Origin: Caldifarciminota bacterium UBA2202
GTDB lineage: Bacteria > Hydrothermota > 32-111
Reading direction: 5' to 3'
DNA length: 13,626 nucleotides
Assembly: GCA_002327905.1 (NCBI GenBank)
Contig: DCUY01000054.1
Location: 350 to 13,975 of the forward strand
Shown here: piece after piece, positions 7,201 through 12,403 of the stretch
Layout of the letters: the number at the start of each line of letters is the position of its first letter
How positions within the stretch are numbered: position 1 is the stretch's first letter
Notes under the pieces: generated by a model
Told to the model about the DNA's origin: nothing
Databases searched by the model: none
What the model saw: the letters and a program-made list of their open reading frames with translations, nothing else
Program-made: the position numbers and the translations under genes

Positions 7201-8459
7201 TTCTCCCTCCTCAGTCTCTTTTCATACTCTTTCGGGTCTATATTCACTCTGTTCACTTTATCCGCAACCGCCTGCTTTAGTACTGCAAGGGATTCTTCAA
7301 GAAAGACTCTTCTGTCAAAAGGTTTCGGAATTATATAGTCTTTAGAAAATTTCATATCCGAGCCGTAGATTTTTTTAATATAATCCGGAACGCTCCTTTT
7401 TGCTAAATCAGAGAGAGCCTTTGAAGCGGCGAATTTCATGTTTTCTGTTATTCTCGATGCATTGCAGTCCAGAACCCCTCTGAAAATAAACGGGAAACCC
7501 AATACATTATTTATCTGATTCGGATAATCCGAGCGCCCTGTGCATATTATAGCGTCAGGTCTCTTTCTTCTTGCAGTCTTATAATCAACTTCAGGGTCGG
7601 GATTCGCAAGCGCGAATATTATCGGATTGCGAGCCATATTTTCAAGCATTTTTTCCGTCAGAACTCCCTTTACGGAGAGTCCGAGAAACAGGTCTGCGCC
7701 TCTTATAGCCTCTTCAATATTTGTCTCAATCTTTCCCTTTGCATATTTGCTGTTATATTTGTTCAGGTCGCCTCTCTTTGCATGAATATGCCCGGATTTA
7801 TCAAACACATTTATTTTTTTTATGTCAGCTCCGGCTTTCACGAACATGTTCAGAGTGGGAAGAGCGGCGGCTCCCGCTCCCGATACCACTATCTTAAGAG
7901 ATGAAATGTCCTTGCCTGTTATCTCGCATGCATTCAATAGCCCTGCTGTTGCAATAACCGATGTTCCGTGCTGGTCATCATGAAAAACAGGTATGTTCAT
8001 CCTCTTTATAAGCATCTCTTCAATATAAAAGCACTCCGGACCCTTTATGTCTTCAAGATTTATTCCTCCGAATGTGGGCTCAAGAGAAGCAACTATGTCA
8101 ATGAATTTATCCGGATTCTTTTCGTTTACTTCAATATCAAACGCATCTATTCCCGCGAATTTTTTAAAGAGAACGCTTTTGCCCTCCATAACGGGCTTTG
8201 ACGCCTCCGCCCCTATATCTCCGAGTCCCAAAACAGCAGTTCCATTGGATATCACTCCCACAAGGTTTGCTCTGTTGGTATATCTGTATGAGGAAATCGG
8301 ATTATTCTTTATTTCAATGCACGGAAGAGCAACACCCGGCGTATATGCAAGAGAGAGATCTGATTGAGTATCGCATTTTTTCTTTACATTTATCTCTATC
8401 TTTCCGCCTGTCGGTTTTGAGTGGTAATTTAATATTCTGCTCTTCAATTCCTTTTTCAT
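7197..8459 (-). CDS. Malic enzyme, short bacterial form (NAD(P)-dependent)
   Basis: Oxidatively decarboxylates malate to pyruvate and CO2 in the cytoplasm. All core elements are visible in 420 residues: Tyr39 in LAYTPGVALPC (general acid), NGTAVLGLGDIGAEASKPVMEGK (73-94) with Lys94 as catalytic base, the metal ligands Glu136-Asp137 (INLEDIKGPECF) and Asp161/162 (HDDQHGTSVIATAGLLNA), the dinucleotide loop SGAGAAALP (193-201), and Asn286 in ALANPDPE. It lacks the phosphotransacetylase-like C-terminal domain of long MaeB enzymes, so it matches the ~400-residue type. Cofactor choice cannot be read with confidence. Start is ATG overlapping the previous stop as ATGA; a GAGGAG lies about 11 nt upstream inside the previous gene. 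Second gene of the minus-strand operon, suggesting coupled translation with its neighbours. Confidence 0.95.
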   Translation of the reverse strand: MKKELKSRILNYHSKPTGGKIEINVKKKCDTQSDLSLAYTPGVALPCIEIKNNPISSYRYTNRANLVGVISNGTAVLGLGDIGAEASKPVMEGKSVLFKKFAGIDAFDIEVNEKNPDKFIDIVASLEPTFGGINLEDIKGPECFYIEEMLIKRMNIPVFHDDQHGTSVIATAGLLNACEITGKDISSLKIVVSGAGAAALPTLNMFVKAGADIKKINVFDKSGHIHAKRGDLNKYNSKYAKGKIETNIEEAIRGADLFLGLSVKGVLTEKMLENMARNPIIFALANPDPEVDYKTARRKRPDAIICTGRSDYPNQINNVLGFPFIFRGVLDCNASRITENMKFAASKALSDLAKRSVPDYIKKIYGSDMKFSKDYIIPKPFDRRVFLEESLAVLKQAVADKVNRVNIDPKEYEKRLRREK

Positions 8460-8926
8460 TTTTCTGCAGTCTCCTCTGTATTAATAATGTTCTTCATCTT
8501 TGCGCATGCCTGAAATCCGCGGAACATAAAGTAAATTGCAAAGATATGAAATCCTATTCCCAAAAGGTCAAATGCAAGAATGAAGACTATTGTGTCAAGC
8601 CCGTAGAGTATCATTCCTATTATAAAAGCTTTTCTGCTCGCCTTATTGGCATAAAGTCCTATGACAATGAATACTGCTGAGAGAATTATATTCAGAGAGA
8701 GTGAAAGATACTTTATTCCGGATATAAAATTGTCAGAGAATGCCCTACCTGCAAAATCCAAAAGCTGTGTGACTCCGAGTCCTATGACGAAATTCCAGTT
8801 GAGATTGAACATGAAAATTATCGAGTTCAGTATTGAAAGAGCCGCTATCCAGTAGAACCACGAGGCTGATCCTTTTACTTCGTTTTCAATTCTCAGTCTC
8901 TGCTCTATGCTCTGTTTTTCATCCAC
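8456..8926 (-). CDS. Conserved four-helix membrane protein, unknown function
   Basis: 156 residues with a charged N-terminal segment (1-20), then hydrophobic segments at about 23-41 (WFYWIAALSILNSIIFMF), 72-93, 99-119 and 121-137; a weaker one may lie at 45-58. The motif SASWFYWIAALSILNSIIF...FVIGLGVTQLLD recurs in a widespread uncharacterised bacterial membrane protein family (I recall Acidobacterial members). I do not know its function. The start is GTG at 8926, chosen because AAGGAG lies 5 nt upstream; the nearby ATG at 8922 is out of frame. It is the first gene of the three-gene operon read from the promoter at 8951-8978. A link to malate metabolism is only suggested by the 4-nt overlap with the malic enzyme gene. 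Confidence 0.75.
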   Translation of the reverse strand: MDEKQSIEQRLRIENEVKGSASWFYWIAALSILNSIIFMFNLNWNFVIGLGVTQLLDFAGRAFSDNFISGIKYLSLSLNIILSAVFIVIGLYANKASRKAFIIGMILYGLDTIVFILAFDLLGIGFHIFAIYFMFRGFQACAKMKNIINTEETAEK

Positions 8927-8950
8927 TAAATCTCCTTTTGGATTTTATAC

Positions 8951-8978
8951 ATTATAACACATGAGCATCATTTTTCAA
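8951..8978 (-). promoter_or_regulatory. Promoter of the membrane protein-malic enzyme-LEA operon
   Basis: On the minus strand, TTGAAA (complement of 8973-8978) is followed after 16 nt by a perfect TATAAT (complement of 8951-8956). Transcription would start near 8944, about 18 nt before the GTG start codon. The upstream element copy begins at 8993, only 14 bp from the -35 box, so the insertion spared this promoter. Confidence 0.65.
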
Positions 8979-8992
8979 TACAATTATATTCC

Positions 8993-9285
8993 GGAGACTT
9001 GTCAAGAAAGTTATGTAAAAAAAGTTAATTGTCATAAGTGAGTTCTCCATATATATTAACAAGGGATTGGCGTAAGTAATAGAGATTGGCAATAATTTTA
9101 GAATAGCCGTTTTTCCATTTAGGCTGTATATTCAGATAATTGATGTAATGTTTATGAAGAGGATGCCTTCGGATTGAAAGAATCCGCCCTTTTGCCTGCG
9201 AATGTGTTCGAGGACTGAGTTGAAGGATTTGACAACGTTAGTGGTGTAGAAAGCTAATCTTGCGACTTGACAAGAGAGCCATTAT
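8993..9285 (-). mobile_element. IS256-derived MITE-like element, copy 1
   Basis: 293 bp, the direct counterpart of 12070-12363. The left border has GACTTGTCAAGAAAG (8996-9010); the right border has GACTTGACAAGAGAG (9264-9278), 13 of 15 identical as a direct repeat. The core CTTG-N-CAAG is itself palindromic, so it can also be read as a short inverted repeat. The interior encodes, on the minus strand, the end of an IS256/Mutator-type transposase. Compared with copy 2, the first 59 bp and last 119 bp are identical, while the middle 115 bp holds 18 differences, including a 1-nt deletion near 9146-9149. It fills most of the otherwise gene-free stretch 8927-9312. Confidence 0.8.
9025..9281 (-). 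pseudogene. IS256/Mutator-type transposase C-terminal fragment, frameshifted
   Basis: Read on the minus strand, this encodes LAFYTTNVVKSFNSVLEHIR and RRQKGGFFQSEGILFINI, then is broken by a 1-nt deletion near 9146-9149. The rest (QPKWKNGYSKIIANLYYLRQ...NIYGELTYDN) continues in the next frame to a TAA at 9025-9027. The YTTN-hydrophobic-x-S-N-x-x-L-x-x-IR motif and the following GG-F-S-E block are characteristic of the C terminus of IS256-family DDE transposases. Roughly the first three quarters of the ~400-residue protein, including most catalytic residues, is absent. No start codon is present. Confidence 0.8.
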
Positions 9286-9295
9286 AGACTATCAT
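9267..9295 (+). promoter_or_regulatory. Hybrid promoter: element-borne -35 reading into the restriction operon
   Basis: A perfect TTGACA (9267-9272) lies in the right border motif of element copy 1. After 17 nt, TATCAT (9290-9295) matches the -10 consensus at 5 of 6 positions and lies just outside the element. Predicted start near 9302, about 11 nt before the regulator's ATG. The near-palindrome ATAG-A-CTAT (9284-9292) overlaps the -10 box and is a candidate operator for that regulator. Confidence 0.55.
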
Positions 9296-9312
9296 AATAA
9301 AATTATACGAAT

Positions 9313-9522
9313 ATGTCAAACAAAAAATCTATAATTGACGAGAATATAAGGAAATACCGAAACAAGCTCGGTATTTCGCAAAATGTCTTATCAAAAAAGG
9401 CAAATTTGGCTTTTCATACTATTGCTAATATGGAAGCAGACGCAACGCCAAACCCCACTATTGACACGGTAAAAAAAATTGCGGACTCCTTGGGTGTTAC
9501 GTTTGATGATTTAATGAAATAA
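9313..9522 (+). CDS. XRE-family helix-turn-helix regulator, candidate controller of the restriction operon
   Basis: 69 residues, nearly all one Cro/C1-type DNA-binding domain: ENIRKYRNKLGISQNVLSKKANLAFHTIANMEADATPNPTIDTVKKIADSLGVTFDDLMK fits the five-helix fold, with the helix-turn-helix at about 21-41. Size, fold and position as first gene before an endonuclease and a methyltransferase match the controller (C) proteins of type II systems. Those bind their own promoter to delay endonuclease expression after entry into a new host. That role is inferred: the classical C-box sequence is not evident, only a weak ATAGACTAT palindrome over the -10 box. There is no Shine-Dalgarno, and the predicted leader is about 11 nt. 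The GIY-YIG gene starts 4 nt after its stop, indicating one operon. Alternatively it could be a generic small phage-type repressor or antitoxin-like regulator. Confidence 0.8.
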   Translation: MSNKKSIIDENIRKYRNKLGISQNVLSKKANLAFHTIANMEADATPNPTIDTVKKIADSLGVTFDDLMK

Positions 9523-9526
9523 AAAT

Positions 9527-10138
9527 ATGAATGAAATTATTTACATACTTACAAACGAAGCAATGCCTGGATATGTCAAGATTGGAAAGACAAATAATAA
9601 TCTTGAGCAACGCGTCAGAGAATTAAGTGCGTCCACAAGCATTCCCTTGCTATTTACAGTTTTCTACGCTTGCACTGTAAAAAACGCCCAGTTCGTTGAA
9701 CATCAACTCCACGACGCTTTTGACGATAATCGAGTAAATCCGAAAAGAGAATTTTTCCGCGTTGCGCCGGAGCGAGTAGTTGCGGCTTTGAAACTTGCGG
9801 AAATAGAAAATTTAACACCTAAAAAAGATTTTGTTGAATCCAAAGAAGACCAAGAGGCATTGGATACTGCAAGAAAAATACGAGGTAGATTTAATTTTGA
9901 AATGGTGAAAATTCCTGTCGGAGCAGAACTGTATTTTAGTCGCGACGAAAATATCAAGGCAAAAATCATTGATACTCACGCCACTAACTCCATTGAATTT
10001 AACGGCAAAAAAACGAGCCTATCTCGCTCGGCTCGAAAGATTCTCGGCTATCAATACGGCGTGGCTGGAACGGATTATTGGATGTATGAAGGTGAAACGC
10101 TTGATGAACGTAGAAGAAGATTTGAAAGCGGAAAATAA
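9527..10138 (+). CDS. GIY-YIG (T5orf172/MUG113-type) nuclease-like protein with RAMA/DUF4357-like C-terminal domain
   Basis: Two domains in 203 residues. The N-terminal part (about 3-92) is GIY-YIG: IYILTN (5-10) and YVKIGKT (16-22) replace the two name motifs, with Arg29 and Glu58 in the expected catalytic positions and NPKREFF (71-77) conserved in the T5orf172 subfamily. After a charged linker, residues 122-200 (IPVGAELYFSRDENIKAKIID, IEFNGKKTSLSRSARKILG, YWMYEGETLDERRRR) match the small beta-alpha-beta RAMA/DUF4357-type domain. That domain is found attached to restriction and modification proteins and is proposed to recognise DNA. It is sandwiched between regulator and endonuclease, 4 nt after the former, without a Shine-Dalgarno. 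Its job is unknown: accessory nuclease, second restriction activity or sensor of modified DNA are all possible. Confidence 0.8.
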   Translation: MNEIIYILTNEAMPGYVKIGKTNNNLEQRVRELSASTSIPLLFTVFYACTVKNAQFVEHQLHDAFDDNRVNPKREFFRVAPERVVAALKLAEIENLTPKKDFVESKEDQEALDTARKIRGRFNFEMVKIPVGAELYFSRDENIKAKIIDTHATNSIEFNGKKTSLSRSARKILGYQYGVAGTDYWMYEGETLDERRRRFESGK

Positions 10139-10161
10139 AAATTATTACAAACCTATAAAAT

Positions 10162-10944
10162 ATGAATTACTGGACAAAATTAAGCATTGAATACGCAAGT
10201 CAAAGGAGTTATTTGGACGATTTATTCCAAGTATATCCAACTATTCCCGAAGGAATCCGTGAGTTAAACGGAGGACTTTGGAAAGACGTCGAAAAGGCGT
10301 TTGAAAAGCGGGACAACATAACGCTTTTAAAAAATCTTTTGAAGCTGGATTTGTTCCCGATTAAAGATTCGTATGTCGCTTATCTAAAACGCGACAAAAC
10401 GGCGTTGGAGCGTAATCCCGCAACCGCTACGCGTCTTTCTGGTCGTTTATACGAAATAGGGCTTGATACAATTTATACTCGTTGCTCCGAGCCGAAAGAA
10501 ACCAACCGGCAAATTGGGCCGCTTTTCAAACGCTGGCTAAAAAAGAAATCGTTAGGAATTGAACCAGTAAAACTTGGTAAATTTTTGAAAGCGAAAGGGA
10601 ATGCTATTTTAGACGCAAGCGACGCCGAAATGATGGCCTTTGCGCGGGAACATTTGAATTACAAGCATAATAAAGGTTTGGATTTTATTGGTCGCTTCAA
10701 CGGAAAATATGTTATCGGCGAAGCAAAGTTTTTAACCGATTTTGGCGGACACCAAAATGCACAATTTAATGATGCTATCGCCACAATCAAAGCAAAAAAT
10801 GTTAAAGCAGTTAAAATAGCAATTCTTGATGGCGTTCTTTATATCAAAGGCAAAAACAAAATGCATAAAGACATTTCAGGAAAACTGAAAAATGAAAATA
10901 TAATGAGCGCACTTGTTTTGCGAGAATTTTTATATCAGTTGTAG
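10162..10944 (+). CDS. Putative type II restriction endonuclease, PD-(D/E)XK fold
   Basis: 260 residues. The likely active site is Asp174 (KGLDFIGRFNGKYVIGEAKF) followed by Glu187-Ala188-Lys189 on the next strand, the D-Xn-E-x-K arrangement of PD-(D/E)XK nucleases. A following FGGHQNAQFNDAI segment (194-206) fits the helix that usually comes next. The region ETNRQIGPLFKRWLKKK (113-129) also looks like a conserved motif of a type II enzyme subfamily, but I cannot name it or the recognition site. Position directly before a methyltransferase (5-nt gap) supports the role. The start ATG has no Shine-Dalgarno, only an A/T-rich leader. Twelve of 13 arginines use CGN codons, opposite to the flanking host genes, which indicates foreign origin. 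The gene looks intact. Confidence 0.75.
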   Translation: MNYWTKLSIEYASQRSYLDDLFQVYPTIPEGIRELNGGLWKDVEKAFEKRDNITLLKNLLKLDLFPIKDSYVAYLKRDKTALERNPATATRLSGRLYEIGLDTIYTRCSEPKETNRQIGPLFKRWLKKKSLGIEPVKLGKFLKAKGNAILDASDAEMMAFAREHLNYKHNKGLDFIGRFNGKYVIGEAKFLTDFGGHQNAQFNDAIATIKAKNVKAVKIAILDGVLYIKGKNKMHKDISGKLKNENIMSALVLREFLYQL

Positions 10945-10949
10945 CGTTT

Positions 10950-12062
10950 ATGATTATTACTTATGACAATAAAAAATCCAAGCAAGATATTCTCGAAAAA
11001 ACTTCGAGAGCAGAACTAAAAACTGTATCCGGCAAAGGATTAAAAAATAAGCTCATTCATGCTGATAATCTTTCTGCATTAAAAACTTTGCTTGATAATT
11101 ATGCGGGCAAAGTAGATTTGATTTACATTGATCCGCCGTTCGCGACAAATGGACACTTCAAAATTAGCGAAGACCGCGCAAATACAATCAGTAGTAGCAA
11201 TGGGGACGCAATCGCTTATAGCGACACACTTGTTGGGGCTGTTTTTTTGGAATTTTTGCGAGAACGCTTAATTTTTTTGCGAGAGCTTTTGTCAAAGCGC
11301 GGGTCAATTTATCTTCATATTGATTATAAAATCGGTCATTATGTGAAATTGATAATGGACGAAGTTTTTGGCAGAGAAAATTTCAGGAATGACATTGCCC
11401 GTATCAAATGCAATCCTAAAAATTTTGACCGCAAGGCATACGGTAATATCAAGGATTTAATTCTTTTCTATTCCAAGTCAGCCGTGCCAATTTGGAATGA
11501 TCCGCGCCTTCCATTTTCAGAAGAAGATGAGAAGCGGCTTTTCAAGAAAATAGATAAAGACGGACGAAGATATACCACAATTCCGCTTCACGCCCCCGGC
11601 GAAACTTCTAACGGCAATACGAGCAAAGAATGGAAAGGAATGAAGCCTCCGAAAGGCCGCCATTGGCGAACAAATCCGGCAACTTTGGAAGAATGGGATA
11701 AACAAGGATTGGTTGAGTGGTCAGCTACCGGCGTCCCTCGCAAAAAAATTTTTCTTGACGAAAAAGAGGGCAAAAAAATGCAGGATATTTGGGAATTCAA
11801 AGACCCGCAATATCCTCAATACCCGACAGAAAAAAGTTTAGATTTGCTTAAATTCATTATTGAAGCGTCGTCTAGCGAAGGCGATTTAGTGCTTGATTGC
11901 TTTGCTGGTTCCGGCACGACACTTATTGCCGCTCAAACACTCAATCGTAATTGGATTGGAATTGATAAATCAGATCAAGCAATCAAGGTGGCAAAAAAGC
12001 GATTGGCGGATTTGCAGAACAGTTTATTTTCAAAAGTTGAGTATGAATTTTTGAAAGATTAA
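10950..12062 (+). CDS. Type II DNA methyltransferase, beta class (probably N6-adenine)
   Basis: Modifies the cognate site to protect host DNA from the upstream endonuclease. In 370 residues the motif order is catalytic first: VDLIYIDPPFATNGHF with DPPF (61-64), then the target-recognition region, and finally the S-adenosylmethionine site DCFAGSGTT (316-324) followed by NWIGIDKSDQAI. That order defines the beta class. DPPF rather than SPP(Y/F) favours adenine N6 over cytosine N4, though this is not certain. The middle region (about 155-300) contains IPLHAPGETSNGNTSKEWKGMKPPKGRHWR and MQDIWEFKDPQYPQYPTEK, also seen in Mod-like enzymes. The ATG at 10950 is 5 nt after the endonuclease stop, again without Shine-Dalgarno. 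About 15 of 19 arginines use CGN. The stop lies 7 nt before element copy 2, so no native terminator follows. Confidence 0.9.
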   Translation: MIITYDNKKSKQDILEKTSRAELKTVSGKGLKNKLIHADNLSALKTLLDNYAGKVDLIYIDPPFATNGHFKISEDRANTISSSNGDAIAYSDTLVGAVFLEFLRERLIFLRELLSKRGSIYLHIDYKIGHYVKLIMDEVFGRENFRNDIARIKCNPKNFDRKAYGNIKDLILFYSKSAVPIWNDPRLPFSEEDEKRLFKKIDKDGRRYTTIPLHAPGETSNGNTSKEWKGMKPPKGRHWRTNPATLEEWDKQGLVEWSATGVPRKKIFLDEKEGKKMQDIWEFKDPQYPQYPTEKSLDLLKFIIEASSSEGDLVLDCFAGSGTTLIAAQTLNRNWIGIDKSDQAIKVAKKRLADLQNSLFSKVEYEFLKD

Positions 12063-12069
12063 GAATTAT

Positions 12070-12363
12070 GGAGACTTGTCAAGAAAGTTATGTAAAAAAA
12101 GTTAATTGTCATAAGTGAGTTCTCCATACATATTAACGAAGGTTTGCCGCAAGTAATATAATTTAGCAATAATTTTAAGATAGCCGTTTATCCAATTAGG
12201 CAGTATATTCAGATAATTGATGTAAATGTTTATGAAGAGGATATCTTCGGATTGAAAGAATCCGCCCTTTTGCCTGCGAATGTGTTCGAGGACTGAGTTG
12301 AAGGATTTGACAACGTTAGTGGTGTAGAAAGCTAATCTTGCGACTTGACAAGAGAGCCATTAT
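12070..12363 (-). mobile_element. IS256-derived MITE-like element, copy 2
   Basis: 294 bp, same orientation as copy 1 at 8993-9285, so the two form direct repeats around the restriction cassette. It begins flush after AATTAT (12064-12069), which is repeated outside the other end (12374-12379). The transposase tail reads through without interruption, so copy 2 is closer to the parental sequence than copy 1. The right border carries GACTTGACAAGAGAG with the outward TTGACA. It accounts for the gene-free stretch 12063-12403 together with the LVIVD gene's leader. Confidence 0.8.
12102..12359 (-). pseudogene. IS256/Mutator-type transposase C-terminal fragment, frame intact
   Basis: An 85-codon open stretch without a start codon, bounded upstream by an in-frame TAA and ending with TAA at 12102-12104. 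It reads WLSCQVARLAFYTTNVV, KSFNSVLEHIRRQKGGFFQS, then LPNWINGYLKIIAKLYYLRQ to MYGELTYDN. The YTTN...SFNSVLEHIR and GGFFQSED blocks identify the C terminus of an IS256-family transposase. In the complete enzyme this follows the DDE core, which is mostly missing. The fusion point between the left border motif and the transposase body must lie near residues 4-7, where the border core CTTGTCAAG is used as codons. It cannot act as a transposase. Confidence 0.8.
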
Positions 12364-12373
12364 TCAACATAAT
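12345..12373 (+). promoter_or_regulatory. Hybrid promoter: element-borne -35 reading into the LVIVD-repeat gene
   Basis: TTGACA (12345-12350) in the border of element copy 2 is 17 nt from CATAAT (12368-12373), a 5/6 match to the -10 consensus located just beyond the element. Transcription would start near 12380, about 24 nt before the ATG at 12404, leaving room for the AAAGGAGG site. The arrangement repeats what is seen at copy 1. Confidence 0.5.
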
Positions 12374-12403
12374 AATTATATTAAAATAACAAAGGAGGAT
12401 TCA

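Larger units (their letters stand above)
8993..12363. mobile_element. Composite transposon-like unit carrying a restriction-modification cassette
   Basis: Two direct copies of one ~293-bp element (8993-9285 and 12070-12363) enclose a four-gene cassette at 9313-12062. The cassette fits tightly: 27 nt from the first copy to the regulator's ATG, and 7 nt from the methyltransferase stop to the second copy. Within these borders all four genes lack Shine-Dalgarno sequences and favour CGN arginine codons (12 of 13 in the endonuclease). Outside, fmt has 1 CGN in 17, and AGGAG-type sites are common. A 9-bp match, AATTATATT, occurs just outside both ends (8982-8990 and 12374-12382) but not flush with the element ends, so it is only a possible target duplication. 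Neither copy encodes a complete transposase, so movement would need one supplied in trans or homologous recombination between the copies. Confidence 0.7.

Noticed and set aside
8198..8680. 160-codon plus-strand open frame
   Set aside because: It lies antisense to the malic enzyme and membrane protein genes, both of which have strong family or membrane signatures and operon spacing.
8957..9010. Outward promoter from the left border of element copy 1 toward the malic enzyme operon
   Set aside because: A TTGACA exists on the minus strand (complement of 9000-9005), but the nearest good -10 is 11 nt away and the 17-nt position reads TGTATT. The TTGAAA/TATAAT pair at 8951-8978 is a better promoter.
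9313..10138. Regulator plus GIY-YIG gene considered as a toxin-antitoxin pair or a homing endonuclease
   Set aside because: They are continuous with an endonuclease and methyltransferase within the same two flanking elements, and no intron or interrupted host gene is present. A restriction operon explains all four genes better, although the nuclease's exact role stays open.
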